The notes below the pieces were generated by a model. It was not told where the DNA came from. It searched no databases and worked only from the letters and a program-made list of their open reading frames with translations. This document shows positions 29,960 to 40,436 of a DNA stretch of 64,000 bases, one piece after another. Numbering within the stretch: position 1 is the first letter of the stretch; the number at the start of each line of letters is the position of its first letter. This DNA comes from Pectinophora gossypiella. Taxonomy: Eukaryota; Arthropoda; Insecta; Lepidoptera; Gelechiidae. The translations under genes and the position numbers were made by a program. The stretch lies in NCBI RefSeq assembly GCF_024362695.1, contig NC_065426.1:2480001-2544000 (forward strand), written 5' to 3'.

Positions 29960-30137
29960 GACAAAATTGGAGATGTCATTAGAAAAGATTTAGTACAATC
30001 TACTCTGAACCGGTGTGCGTGTATGAAGCGATTGATGAATGTAGAGGAAGCAAGAGAAGTATGTCAGGATCGAAGCATATGGAATTCTATAGGCTCTGCT
30101 TACCCCGGTGGGAAATAGGCGTGAGTTTATGTATGCT
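29960..30137 (+). pseudogene. LINE reverse-transcriptase C-terminus
   Basis: Frame reads KDLVQSTLNRCACMKRLMN, VEEAREVCQDRSIWNS, IGSAYPGGK, followed by gcgtgagtttatgtatg. This is the C-terminal end of a lepidopteran non-LTR polymerase. No catalytic region. Reverse relative at 45340-45665. Confidence 0.65.
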
Positions 30138-30177
30138 ACTATAAAATTTATTATATGGACGAAGAATTATAACAACA

Positions 30178-30290
30178 TCATCATCATCAGCCGTACGACG
30201 CCCACTGCTGGGCATAGGCCTCCCCCAAGGATCTCCACGACGATCGGTCCCGCGCTACCCGCATCCAACGGCTTCCCGCAACACACTAAC
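30178..30290 (-). pseudogene. RTE-type LINE 3' end
   Basis: The minus strand reads the C-terminus (GKPLDAG.../SRWMR-type frame, RSSWRSLGEAYAQQWASYG-like) and then (ATG)n. About 110 bp, the 3' end only. A related end is at 40780. Confidence 0.65.
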
Positions 30291-30404
30291 TGATATTTTG
30301 CACTTGTGATTATCACGAGTATAGACTTAAAATATGATTTCGCTTGCATGACCACTGGACTTGATTTCGTAATATTTCAAGGTATAAAAGAAATATGGTA
30401 CAAT

Positions 30405-30520
30405 ACAATACAAATACACTTTTTTGCACCAAAATAAAAAAGAAATAATTACAAAAGGACTCTTAACTAAGTACATGGCAAATGGCGGCCTTATCGCACT
30501 TACAATGGTAAATATGCGAC
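30405..30520 (-). repeat. CR1-like LINE 3' UTR
   Basis: ttttttgcaccaaaataaaa, aaaggactcttaactaagta and atggcggccttatcgc. Confidence 0.55.
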
Positions 30521-31100
30521 TTAAACCCAGCTTTCGAAGAGTGATAATATGTTATCGGTCCTCTTTGTTACTGAAAAATGCACTTAAAAGTAATAAAGTA
30601 GTCGAGTACAAACTCTATTTGCAGTGGAACCCAATAAACAAATTGCGACATGAGCCTAAAAATAAAGTCGTTTGCTTACAATTCGTGGTTCTATATTGTA
30701 TCAAACATCTTTATTTTCTCGCGTGAATTTCGAAGAAAACATCGTAGAACGGAACCAACCAGCATATTTTTCCGTTATACACTCCGCCATTCCGACGTAC
30801 TCGTGTAAATTGTTATAAGTAGGTACTCATGTGTACAGGGTTTGAAGCTAAAAGCAGACCAAAATGTTACCGCATCGCTGCATCGCACGCCTTGTCTGAA
30901 TTTTCAGTTTTTTTTTTATTTTCTTCAACCAAACCTCGATTTGATTTAATGAAATCAAATAAATATTTACGACATTACAGGGGCTCGAATTGTAGCGTTG
31001 ACGGCGACTGCCCGAACAGCGACTGCTTGACATCACATCTGTCATTTACATGTACAGTTCAAAACACAATTTGAATTACGTTACATACACTATTTTTTTT
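30521..31100. other. Unassigned sequence
   Basis: 30980-31074 is GC-richer after a possible acceptor (cgacattacag) and encodes a Cys-rich frame (GSNCSVDGDCPNSDC...) ending at a stop. There is no polyadenylation signal or donor, so it is not called. Confidence 0.25.
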
Positions 31101-31102
31101 CC

Positions 31103-31213
31103 ACTGATGTAAGTATGTATGTAGTCGTTACATGAGCCCTGTCAGGGGTTTTTGGCGGCTCAGTAATAGCCCGGACACCAGGGTTGATGAGGTTGGTATT
31201 CTACCTCACAACC
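31103..31213 (+). mobile_element. SINE A, 3' half
   Basis: From actgatgtaagtatgtatgt to ctcacaaccca, where the LINE end begins. The LINE probably inserted in this SINE tail. Confidence 0.75.
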
Positions 31214-31476
31214 CATATTCAAATTCAAATTCAAATTCAAAAATATCTTTATTCAGTAGGTAACATAGTTACACTTTGAATCGTCAATTTTACATAACGA
31301 ACGTCTCATCCGCCTAAAACTACTGCAGCTTCTCACAACCTGTATAGCCGGGGAAAAGAAGCTGCAAGAAAAACCTCGGCACAGGGCCCTAGACGTTCTT
31401 TAAAAAAATAAAAATAAACATAAAATATTGGTATACAATTGAGTAATTTAGCTGCCTAATATCAGTTCTCAGACAG

Positions 31477-34380
31477 TTAATCCCATGCATTCATATCTTC
31501 TAAATAATCACTAACTTTATAATAACCTTTTTTGTAAAGTTTTTGTTTAACTACTGTCTTAAAACAGTTGAAAGGCAAATTCTGAATGTCAATGGGAATC
31601 TTATTGTAAAAACGTATACATTGCCCCTTAAAAGATTTAGTAATCTTATGTAATCGACTGACTTGTAAAGCAAGTTTATTTTTATTCCTGGTATTAACAA
31701 TGTGCCGATCGCTATTTTTTGCAAATAATCCTATATGTTTTTTTACATATATTAGGTTTTCAAAGATATATTGTGATGCCAAAGTTAAAATATTAATTTC
31801 TTTAAATTTATTTCTAAGTGACATCTTGGGTCCCAATTTGTAAATCGCCCGAATGGCTCGCTTTTGCAGAACAAAAATGCTGTTCATATCTGCAGCATGA
31901 CCCCACAGCAAGATGCCGTACGACATTAGACTGTGGAAGTAGGCAAAATAAACTAATCGCGCGGTTTCTACATCGGTTATTAAACGAATTTTTTTGACCG
32001 CGAATGCTGCTGAGCTGAGCCTTTTGGACAACTTATCAATATGAGGACTCCATTGCAACTTAGCGTCCAAAGTAATTCCCAAAAATACAGCAGTATCCGT
32101 GAGGTCCAATTCCTTATTTTTTACAATAATAGAATCGAGGGGCCTACTAACATTCGATAACGTAAAATAAACATATTTTGTTTTATTTTCATTAAGTAGC
32201 AGGTTGTTTACAGTAAACCAATCCACTACCTCTGAAATGGCGTTGTTTACATCGTCAAAGGAATCTTGTCGTCTCTTTACTTTAAAAAGTAAGGAGGTAT
32301 CATCTGCAAACAGCACCACCTCATGTTTTACAAGACTAGGTAGGTCGTTTATGTAAACTAGGAATAGAAATGGACCTAGAATTGAGCCCTGCGGGACGCC
32401 TATAGTGACGTTAGATCCACACGATCTGCAGCCATGCACATCAACCCTCTGAACGCGGCCACTAAGGTATGACTCCAAAAGAGCGATGGCATTATCAGTT
32501 ATTCCATAGTGACGAAGTTTCGCGATCAAGATATCATGACAAACGCAATCGAAGGCTTTGGAAAGGTCGCAAAAGACACCAATAGCATCTTTGGACTCCT
32601 CCCAAGCCTGAAAAACATGATTTATTAACTCAACACCAGCATCGGTTGTTGAGCGACCCTTTGTGAAACCAAATTGTTTATTAGACATTAAATTGTTTAA
32701 ATTGAAATGTTGAAGTAATTGCAGTAATAAAATTTTTTCAAATATTTTACTAAGCGTGGGTAGTATAGATATTGGTCTAAAATTAGTAGGGTCAGAAGTA
32801 CTACCAGCTTTAAACAATGGAATGACTTTACTGTGCTTCATTAAATCTGGAAACACACCATTGTCTACACATTTATTAAATATACATGATAGATAGGGAG
32901 CTATGCAATCAATCACGGAGTTAATGACTTTAACAGAGAGACCATGAAGATCTGCAGTCTTTTTGATTTCTAAAGATTTAAAAGCTCTTAAGACGTCCCT
33001 AGGACTCACGTGTGTAAATGTTAGTTTATCTACTTTGGACGTATCTATGTGCTCCCTTACAAGTGATTGAGCGAGTGCAGGAGATGACTTCAAGTCCTTG
33101 GTAGTCGAAAATGGAATGTCAGTAAAGAATTTTTCAAAAGCTTCAGCAACTTGCTTATCATTTGTGAGTAGTTTACCGTCAATTTGTAATTGATACTCGA
33201 GATCGCGTGCTTTGACTTTCCCAGTTTCGCTATTAATAACTTTCCAAGTCATTTTAATAATATCTGAGCTACCTTTAATTTTACTGCTAACAAACATTGC
33301 CTTCGCGGTAACGCAAACACGTTTGAAAACTTTTGAATACTGTTTTACATAGTCGTGAAAAGCTACGCTATGATTGTATGTTCTTTCTTCGTAAAGTTCA
33401 TACAACCTGTTTCTACTCTTATAAATTCCTACCGTCGCCCAGTCACTAAAAATTGGTGTGTCTGCTTTCTTAATTGTTTTTGCCTTAAATACTTTATTAA
33501 ATTCCGATTTTGTTAGATTAAATAGGGAGTTATATAACAAATTTGGGTCATCACAGTAAGGAAGTTCTGGTAATTTGTTTGACATATTATCTTTGAATTG
33601 TTCTAAACGACTACTTGATATGGGATTGCATGTAACATCCTTTTTCAGTGAGCGGTCAACAAATAAGTTGAAAGATATTTGTTGACCACAGTGATCTGAC
33701 TTTAATTTATTAATTATTAATTTATCACAAGGTTCTAAGTTACTAAAAATATTATCGATACATTTCGCGGACTGTGACGTGATTCGGGTTGGTTCTGAAA
33801 AAAGATTTACAAGATTATAACACAGAAATAAAGATTTGAATGTAGTACTTAATGAGCAATTTTCCAGAATATCAATATTAAAATCACCGCAGACGATAAC
33901 ATGTTTGCTTTTATTACATAATTTGCATAAAGCTTCATCAATAACTTTCTCAAATAGATCATAAGATGAAGCGGGGGGTCTGTATACGCTCAATACAATA
34001 AGCCGGCTGAGTTCAATACAGGCTAGCTCAACAGTTCGCTCAACTGAGAGACTTACAATATCCGTTCGTTCCTTATATTTTAAACAATTACGTACTAATA
34101 TTAATGAACCGCCACGGATAGCCGTCTCCCTGCTGTACGAGCTGGCAACCTGGTGATTATTGAAGCAAACGAACTCATGTTTTTTTAGCCAATGTTCAGT
34201 TACGCACATAATATCAACACAATTACTGTTTAAAAAAAGTTCAATTTCAAGTTCCTTGCCCAATATTCCTTGTATGTTTTGGTGTACCAGGTTGATTACA
34301 TTTGTATTTTTCTTATTGCATTTTATATTTAATATGTCCTCATTTAACTTACTACAGCCAAAGTTTTTCTCTGTTGTCAT
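31477..34380 (-). CDS. LINE ORF2: AP endonuclease plus reverse transcriptase (967 aa)
   Basis: Nicks the target and copies element RNA onto the cut end. Endonuclease motifs (residues): HQNIQG 33-38, TEHWL 61-65, RGGS 89-92, YRPP 133-136, GDFNID 165-170, SDH 228-230. Reverse transcriptase: FRPIS 534-538, FCDLSKAFD 603-611, GVPQGSILGP 661-670 and catalytic FADD 691-694. A C-terminal region of about 270 residues ends DMNAWD. No RNase H is seen. The length fits CR1-group ORF2 proteins (about 900-1000 aa). All key residues are present and there are no frameshifts, so it is likely active. Start ATG lies 5 bases after the ORF1 stop; termination-reinitiation is possible. Confidence 0.93.
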   Translation of the reverse strand: MTTEKNFGCSKLNEDILNIKCNKKNTNVINLVHQNIQGILGKELEIELFLNSNCVDIMCVTEHWLKKHEFVCFNNHQVASSYSRETAIRGGSLILVRNCLKYKERTDIVSLSVERTVELACIELSRLIVLSVYRPPASSYDLFEKVIDEALCKLCNKSKHVIVCGDFNIDILENCSLSTTFKSLFLCYNLVNLFSEPTRITSQSAKCIDNIFSNLEPCDKLIINKLKSDHCGQQISFNLFVDRSLKKDVTCNPISSSRLEQFKDNMSNKLPELPYCDDPNLLYNSLFNLTKSEFNKVFKAKTIKKADTPIFSDWATVGIYKSRNRLYELYEERTYNHSVAFHDYVKQYSKVFKRVCVTAKAMFVSSKIKGSSDIIKMTWKVINSETGKVKARDLEYQLQIDGKLLTNDKQVAEAFEKFFTDIPFSTTKDLKSSPALAQSLVREHIDTSKVDKLTFTHVSPRDVLRAFKSLEIKKTADLHGLSVKVINSVIDCIAPYLSCIFNKCVDNGVFPDLMKHSKVIPLFKAGSTSDPTNFRPISILPTLSKIFEKILLLQLLQHFNLNNLMSNKQFGFTKGRSTTDAGVELINHVFQAWEESKDAIGVFCDLSKAFDCVCHDILIAKLRHYGITDNAIALLESYLSGRVQRVDVHGCRSCGSNVTIGVPQGSILGPFLFLVYINDLPSLVKHEVVLFADDTSLLFKVKRRQDSFDDVNNAISEVVDWFTVNNLLLNENKTKYVYFTLSNVSRPLDSIIVKNKELDLTDTAVFLGITLDAKLQWSPHIDKLSKRLSSAAFAVKKIRLITDVETARLVYFAYFHSLMSYGILLWGHAADMNSIFVLQKRAIRAIYKLGPKMSLRNKFKEINILTLASQYIFENLIYVKKHIGLFAKNSDRHIVNTRNKNKLALQVSRLHKITKSFKGQCIRFYNKIPIDIQNLPFNCFKTVVKQKLYKKGYYKVSDYLEDMNAWD

Positions 34381-34385
34381 TAAAT

Positions 34386-35933
34386 TTAATTTAAATTACA
34401 AATGTCAGAAATAAAAATAGGCTGCTCAATAGGAGCAGACGCGTTAAAAGCCAACGAATTGGCTGATTCTAATGTAAAAAAAAAGGATAGCGACTTCGCT
34501 ATTTGTCTTTTGTAAAAGTTAGATAGATAGTAATATCTACCTTTGGTCAAATAAAAATTCCTAACATAGGAATTCGTATCAATGAACTGAAATTTATTAT
34601 AATAATCGCATACTAAAGTATGCAATGTCAGGTTTAGATCATGCCTAAACTTATTTTCGGAATTAAGCTGACTTTGGCTGAAAGGCAATGCAAACAAAAT
34701 CACTTGTTCTACATTCGGTAGGCTGTTAAGTAAGGAAATATAATGGGAAAGTAGTTCTTTGTTCGCGTTACCTCTCCTACCGGCCAAGATTATGATTGTA
34801 CTATTTTTCGAGAATTTATAAGAAATTATTCTTTTTAAAATGTCTAAATAGGAGGCACCCGGCATACAATTATTAATTACTGCCCGCCTCAAGAAATGGC
34901 TAAGTTGTAAACCCATTGTTTTGCCAATTTCGTCACTAAACATAATAATATTTTGCGCTTTGTTTACCGGCGCGGGCGCCGCCTGCCCGGTCGCCGACGA
35001 GAAGGACGTATTATTGTCATTAACAATTGGTGTGAGGAGCAAGTCCTGCGCCGCCGGTACCAGCTGATGGGCCGGCGCGGGCGCGGACAGCGGGGAGGAC
35101 TCGGAAACACGAGCAGGCCGCTCAGTCTGCGAGGATGAATGATTGCAACTATACTGACGATTAATTAGTGAATCGAAGCGTTCCGCGTTGTGAAAACTCA
35201 AATTCACTAACTTATCAGCGGCCAGCTCGTGCTTTCGAATAGTTTTCTGAGCTACTTCGTAGTCCAGTGTCATATTTTCTAAGGATTTTGTCAGTTTTTT
35301 TATCTGTGCCTGGAGCTGATCAATTTCACACTCATATTTTTTTGTTTGGTTTTCTAACGTTACGGTACAAGTATTAATTTCGTTCAATAGATGTTGCCCC
35401 GTATTAAACAAGTGGTGGTGTGAAGTTGATGCTTGTGGTGAGTCACAAGTGAGGTTACTCTTTGAACACAACACCTCGTGAGATGGGGTGGCGGCAGGGA
35501 CCAAGTCAGGTGAGTCTGTGATCAGCTCGTCAAACAGCGATTGTGTCCGAGACGTTTTAGAAGTACTGTCCGCGAGTTCAAAGTCCGATATTTGTTTATG
35601 CGCGTCGCGCAGCTCGCGTTCCAGAACAACGGTGCGCTTGAGGGCGGTCTCAAACTCATCGCAGCTCCGGTCAAACACATGCACCGTTCTTTGTAGCTGG
35701 TCATTTTGGTCTTCCACATCATTTAAACGCTGATGTAAAGCCGCCATCTCACTCTTTAATTGTTTATTTTGTTCTAGTATGACTAATACCTCCTTCTCGC
35801 TATCCTCTCTCTCTGATAGTAGCTGCTCACAAAACGCTTTAGAATTCTTAAGTTCTAGTAAAGTCAGCTTTAATTGATCTTCTAGCTTACGAGCTGCCAC
35901 ACTGCGAGTAGTCATAGAAGACATAGTACTCAT
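34386..35933 (-). CDS. LINE ORF1: coiled-coil, esterase-like protein (515 aa)
   Basis: RNA-binding/chaperone partner expected to coat element RNA. Residues about 15-120 form a long coiled coil (KLEDQLKLTLLELKNSKAF ... QRLNDVEDQNDQLQR). A second coiled coil is at about 195-240. A Ser/Pro/Ala-rich linker lies at 265-325. From about 330 to the end is a domain with the pattern of SGNH/esterase-like ORF1s of CR1 elements (IIMFSDEIGK, then IIILAGRRGNAN). The usual catalytic GDS serine motif is not obvious, so activity is doubtful. No CCHC knuckles or PHD finger. The MSTMSSM start gives two nearby ATGs; the first is used here. Confidence 0.85.
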   Translation of the reverse strand: MSTMSSMTTRSVAARKLEDQLKLTLLELKNSKAFCEQLLSEREDSEKEVLVILEQNKQLKSEMAALHQRLNDVEDQNDQLQRTVHVFDRSCDEFETALKRTVVLERELRDAHKQISDFELADSTSKTSRTQSLFDELITDSPDLVPAATPSHEVLCSKSNLTCDSPQASTSHHHLFNTGQHLLNEINTCTVTLENQTKKYECEIDQLQAQIKKLTKSLENMTLDYEVAQKTIRKHELAADKLVNLSFHNAERFDSLINRQYSCNHSSSQTERPARVSESSPLSAPAPAHQLVPAAQDLLLTPIVNDNNTSFSSATGQAAPAPVNKAQNIIMFSDEIGKTMGLQLSHFLRRAVINNCMPGASYLDILKRIISYKFSKNSTIIILAGRRGNANKELLSHYISLLNSLPNVEQVILFALPFSQSQLNSENKFRHDLNLTLHTLVCDYYNKFQFIDTNSYVRNFYLTKGRYYYLSNFYKRQIAKSLSFFFTLESANSLAFNASAPIEQPIFISDICNLN

Positions 35934-36290
35934 AGTGTTTTAGAGGCAACAAAAAGAAAAGAAAACGTGTCAGTGAGAAGCCACCAAAGAAAGAGTGGTA
36001 GTTACTTACAATTTTGATAATCGTTATTCTTTAATAAGTATTTAAAATGCACTATAGATTCCGAAAAGATTACGCACTTTTGAGTTTGTAACGGTTTAAC
36101 TGACACAAAGACACTTATCACAATTTAAACGCCTTTTAGCACTTATAACCACACAAATTTATACAATATTGTTAAAATATGATAAGAATATTATGACGAA
36201 ATTGGTTTTTTATGAATTTATATACGATAAATTAATTTAAATAATTAAAAACTACGAGAGCTAATTTGTTTACAACTTAACCGTAGGGTT
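35934..36290 (-). promoter_or_regulatory. Probable LINE 5' UTR and internal promoter region
   Basis: About 350 bp AT-rich sequence upstream of ORF1 with no shared repeat. By analogy with related LINEs the Pol II promoter would lie here. No specific element could be identified. Confidence 0.4.
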
Positions 36291-36365
36291 GCCAGGGCAA
36301 AAAAAAAAAAAAAAGAAGACTACAGAAGACGACAGAAGAACGACTATACGACAGAAGAAGACTAA

Positions 36366-36507
36366 CGCAGTCGGCTCGACCATTATAGACGGCGATACGG
36401 TTCACCGTTGGTCTAACAAAAAGCTCGGTGAGGTGTGGGTCCTGTGTTCGAACCCGGGCCCTCCGGATCGCGTGCTTAACGTTCAACTACTGGACTACGG
36501 AGGCCGT
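36366..36507 (+). repeat. SINE E scrap joined to reverse SINE A head
   Basis: 36369-36440 is SINE E (gctcgaccattatagacggc, gctcggtgaggtgtgggt). 36441-36507 is a reverse tRNA-like head (gttcgaacccgggccctccg). Confidence 0.6.
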
Positions 36508-36679
36508 TACTGGCCACGGAGGCGTGAGTTAATGTATGTATGTCAAATGCCCTAATAAACCTAGCAACTCAGACCTCCCAAACCACGGAAAGTACATTAG
36601 TACTGAGTGAAGTCGACCACTCTCATCCACTCTAAGCAGTTAGAAAGTGGTGCTAAAACTTTGTAGGCAGGTATATTCT

Positions 36680-37055
36680 GGTGCTAATTCCTGTAAAAAC
36701 CATCTAATTTTATTTTAAGTTATATCTGTCATTTTCTTATCCGCCGAAAAGGAAAGGGACGGGTAATCGACAAGCATAAAATTTATGGAACACACGTCAA
36801 TTTTAAGCACAAATCTAAACCAACCGTCTAAAAATTTTACATCAGTCAATAACCCGACACAGTTAAGTAGACAGCACGTCAAACGGATTGCATACCAACG
36901 ACGTACCTTTTGATTCGCCCGGGTTATTCATTCATTTACTCATTATTCCTAAAATTAAGAGCTGTGAATCATCCGTCCCTTTCCTTTTCGACGGATATGA
37001 AAATGACGGATATAACTTAAAATAAAATTAGGCGGTGTCTGCAGGAATCGGGGCC
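36680..37055. mobile_element. MITE-1, complete (376 bp)
   Basis: Same length and termini as 8478-8853. 3-bp duplication TCT at 36677-36679 and 37056-37058. Only scattered substitutions separate the copies. Confidence 0.85.
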
Positions 37056-37127
37056 TCTGAGTATCTACTTACTACGTTTTACACCTGCATATTGTTGCCT
37101 AATCTCAAATGCAGTTTTCACCCGGTT

Positions 37128-37430
37128 TTTGCGGCTTCCGAAGTACAGTAGTTGAGCGTTAGGCTCGCGATCCGGAGGTCCCGGGTTCGAATCCCAGTGG
37201 GGAGAAATCACAAAAATCACTTTGTGAGCACTAGTTTGGTTAGCACATTACATGTTGATCACCTGATTGTCCGAGTAACATGATCCGTGCGTCCCGGTTA
37301 CTACTTACTGATGTAAGTAAGCAGTCGTTACATGAGCCATGTCAGGGGCCTTTGACGGCTCAATAGTAAACCTGACACCAGTGTTGTTGAGGTAGGTACT
37401 CCACCTCACAACCCACACGATAGAAGAAGA
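37128..37430 (+). mobile_element. SINE A, full length
   Basis: Head with gttcgaatcccagtgggg, a core shortened by loss of the cggaaggcacgttaag segment, and a tail ending cacacgatagaagaaga. Confidence 0.85.
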
Positions 37431-38132
37431 CTTTTATGACAATATATTCTAACATTATAATAATAATAAAATATTTATTTCAGATTCTGCATCCATATAA
37501 TGTTAGTAAAACAATAGAGACTTACGAACTATGTTAGTATATTAAATTAAATTAAATGACATTACTTAGTTTATATAGCAAATGTAAATTGTTACTGGCA
37601 ATAAATTTATTTTATTCTTATTCTTATTCTTACTTGGCCACACGGCGTATAGGTAACACGTGAGTCACCCAGTGTTTCCAGAATGAGCCATCCATCCTCT
37701 CTGCTACGATTCTTAGAAGACTGTTATTATTAACTTAATAAGTTGTGAACTTATATAGGCGATTACCAAGTTATCCCAAATAATACCAGGACTATCTCCA
37801 AATACTGCGTGGGGTTTGATTAAGCTATTAAAACTTATATCTGGTTACATACTGATGCTTATTTCGTTTAAAACCGCTGACTTTTGCCAGGCTAACATGC
37901 GTAACGTGATAAAATTATCGATCGATTCAATAAATTTTGTCGAAATCGATAAGTTTGTTTTCTTCCCTCACTGGCGTGCCACGTGATTTTGTTCGTATTT
38001 TGACAGAACGACATGACTTATTTGGGTTCACATATTAGCACCAATCGACAAAACGACATAATTTTATCGTCAGAATTGATAAAATAACCGTGATAAGAAA
38101 TGATCACGCCTGTTAGCCCTATTGGTGTAAAA
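37431..38132. other. Unassigned sequence
   Basis: Contains a LINE-like (TTATTC)n tail at about 37600-37630. Several ATCGAT/TCGATAA-type palindromes at 37915-38085 (for example attatcgatcgattcaataa). No coding signal. Confidence 0.3.
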
Positions 38133-38285
38133 AAAGAACGTATAGGGTCCTGTGCCCGGCTATACAGGTTGTGAGAAGCTGCAGTAGTTTTAGGCGGATG
38201 AAACGTTCCTTATTTAAAAAAAATGACGGTTTAAAGTTTAACTGTGTTACTTATTGAATAAAGATATATTTGAATTTTGAATTTG
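38133..38285 (+). repeat. 3' end of the 31-kb LINE family, diverged
   Basis: Plus-strand match to the 3' UTR (cggctatacaggttgtgaga, agctgcagtagttttaggcg, gaataaagatatatttgaat). Older than the other two copies. Confidence 0.7.
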
Positions 38286-38358
38286 AGTTTCGTTGAAACC
38301 CGTTCTTCTTCTATCGTGTGCGTTTTAAAGAGGAAGATCAACCTTAGTAACCTTTTTT

Positions 38359-38620
38359 TATATTTACAAAGGGAAACGCCGGGCCGGGCCGTCGGAAGGT
38401 CAGACAGGCAGTCGCTTCAATAATTTTACTGTAATATACCGGACCTGCCAAATCTTCAAGGTAGGTAAGCACACCCTGTGAAAACGGGATAGCGCTGGGG
38501 AGATAATTTCCGTACTGACTGATAGTTAGAGGTATATCCATCCCACGATGAACTAAGTACCCACTCTTCACCGAGCTTTCTGTTAGGCCAACGTGATGGG
38601 TGAAACGTATCGCCGTCTAA
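38359..38620 (+). repeat. SINE D 3' part and reverse SINE E scrap
   Basis: 38385-38500 (ggaaggtcagacaggcagtc, ccaaatcttcaaggtaggta) matches the SINE D body at 44200-44290. 38563-38615 is reverse SINE E (gctttctgttaggccaacgt). Confidence 0.55.
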
Positions 38621-38966
38621 TAATGTGTGTATAATATTTGCTATAAGTACATGTTATATTTTTCCCGTTGTTTCGGCCGCGTTGCAGTGACTGTGGTTAC
38701 GAGATGACACCTCCTTTTAACATTATAATTAATGTGAAAGTTTGTTGACAAACAGATAAGCCAAAAATACTTAAATAAATAATTATAAACAATAATAATA
38801 ATTATTTATTCATAAAAAAAAACAACAACAAAGTTCGCTGACGAGACTTCCCAGTAAGTAACAGTAGTACTTGTGTTGGGAATGACTCGCAACCTCCCTT
38901 TGGATGGCACAATCGGAGAATAATAAAATAAAAACTAGAACTAATAAAATAAAAACCAACTTAAAA

Positions 38967-39248
38967 CTAGAAACAAGAGTGTGTGTAATTATAAATATAA
39001 TAATAAAGTGTATTTGTATTGTATTGTATAAACCATACAATACATATACGTAAGATACGAATTACTTCCATAACACCCTTGAATAGACGATTATAACGCC
39101 CAAACGGGTTTGCTCGACATTTTTTCCTTTTTCGTAGCTTATCGCTATCAACCTTAAGGCCATTTTTCCAACATAATCCTGTAAGACAACTTTCTGAGAC
39201 GTAGTATCGTAATTTAGGTGTGTTTAGATATGTCTCGTAAGCCATTCT
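38967..39248 (-). other. Open frame after an acceptor-like site, uncertain
   Basis: The minus strand reads MAYETYLNTPKLRYYVSES, CLTGLCWKNGLKVDSDKL, RKRKKCRANPFGRYNRL directly after gtttctatgcag. There is no convincing donor. It could be a first or last coding stretch of a host gene or chance; 95 codons in AT-rich DNA is not decisive. Confidence 0.2.
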
Positions 39249-39297
39249 CTGCATAGAAACATAATATTGCCAGGATTTAGCTATATCTTCATCTCCC

Positions 39298-39628
39298 TAG
39301 CGGCCTCCGTGGTCCAGTGGTTGTGCGTTGGGCTCACGATTCGGAGGTCCTGGGTTCGATTCCCGGTGGGGCCATATCACAAAAATTTACTTTGTGGTCC
39401 CTAGTTTGGTTTGGACATTACACGCTGATCACCTGATTGTCCGCAAGTAAGACGATCCGTGCTTCGGAAGGCACGTTAAGTCGTTGGTCCCGGTTACTAT
39501 TTACTGATGTAAGTAAGTAGTCGTTACATGAGCCATGTCAGGGGCCTGTGACGGCTCAATAATAACCCTGACACCAGGGTCGACGATGTTGGTAATTCAC
39601 CTCACAACCCACACGATAGAAGAAGAAG
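39298..39628 (+). mobile_element. SINE A, full length (reference copy)
   Basis: Head: box A-like TGGTCCAGTGG and box B-like GGGTTCGATTCCC; then tgattgtccgcaagtaagac, the shared core, a palindromic tactgatgtaagtaagtag segment, a caccctga-type stem and the end cacacgatagaagaagaa. Internal Pol III promoter inferred from the boxes. Confidence 0.9.
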
Positions 39629-39879
39629 TAAATTAGAGATTCTATATAATTTATATATTCAAAATATATAATGTTTTACAAAAGTTTCAATGCGCGCGCG
39701 CGGTACGAGCTAGATCTGTCAAATTACAGAAGCCAGTGTTGTGTCGTTCATTAGCATAGTGATGTATTAGTCGAGATTAAGGTGATCGATGGTATTCTAT
39801 CCAACATTAGTCGAGTTTTTAGAGCGTTCGGCTCATGATCCTGAACGGCTCATCTTACTTTTTGGACAATCTAATTGTA

Positions 39880-40183
39880 ATTAAAGCACATAGTAACGGG
39901 TTCTTACCGCGTTTAAATGGAGATATGAGACTCCCGATATTTCGACACTGTTGCAAGTGCCATGATCACGGGATGACTGATGAGATTGGAGTGGAGTAGG
40001 TAGATCTATAATTCACAACTAATACAATTTTTTATAATTCTTTAATTTCATTCTCATCAGTCATCCCGTGATCATGGCACTTGCAACAGTGTCGAAATAT
40101 CGGGAGTCTCATATCTCCATTTAAACGTGGTAAGAACCCGTTACTATGTGCTTTAATTATGATAATAATCGCGTAAACTTAAA
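39880..40183. mobile_element. 304-bp snap-back insert with 108-bp inverted repeats
   Basis: Arms at 39878-39985 and 40052-40159 differ at one position by eye. A 14-bp direct repeat ACAATCTAATTGTA flanks the whole insert (39866-39879, 40184-40197). The right end has an extra 24 bp ending in an A-rich run (cttaaa). Such a long duplication is more like a retroposon than a DNA MITE. No coding. Confidence 0.75.
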
Positions 40184-40199
40184 ACAATCTAATTGTACT

Positions 40200-40436
40200 C
40201 AACTAGGACACTAGGACACAAGGAAAGATGGACCCGGAGATTGTTAGAGTGGCGCCCACGAGCATTCACAAGACCGAGAGGAAGACCACCAATGAGATGG
40301 AAGGACGACATTGTGCGGCACGCAGAATATGGCTGGATGTCGATAGCCCAGTATCATCGGAAATGGAAAAACATGAAAGAGGCCTACGTCCAAAATTGGA
40401 TATAAATTTAGGCTGATACAGATAGATAGATAGATA
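40200..40436 (+). pseudogene. LINE reverse-transcriptase C-terminus with GATA tail
   Basis: Reads RWTRRLLEWRPRAFTRPR, GRPPMRWKDDIVRHAEYGW, KWKNMKEAYVQNWI, the conserved W-RP...RGRP-x-RW-DD ending of RTE-like polymerases, then (GATA)n at 40417-40436. Catalytic part absent. Confidence 0.65.

Larger units (their letters stand above)
31216..36290 (-). mobile_element. Apparently full-length CR1/Jockey-group LINE
   Basis: About 5.07 kb on the minus strand: 5' UTR (about 35934-36290), ORF1, a 5-base gap, ORF2, a 3' UTR of about 260 bp and a (TTGAAT)n end rather than poly(A). Both frames are intact. The exact 5' end is uncertain (an A-run starts at 36300). A nearly identical truncated copy is at 10363 and a diverged 3' end at 38133-38285, so the family has moved repeatedly. 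Daphne- or CR1-like is inferred from the esterase-like ORF1 and the simple-repeat tail. Confidence 0.88.

Noticed and set aside
30976..31074. Cys-rich frame (GSNCSVDGDCPNSDC...) after an acceptor-like site, reminiscent of a small secreted domain.
   Set aside because: Very short, no donor or polyadenylation signal, no signal peptide, and the Cys spacing fits no family I can name.
39298..39375. tRNA gene candidates (also at 20011, 37128, 57832, 60888 and in reverse elsewhere).
   Set aside because: Box A and box B are present but each is followed by the same SINE core and tail; acceptor stems are poor and copies are dispersed with target duplications.
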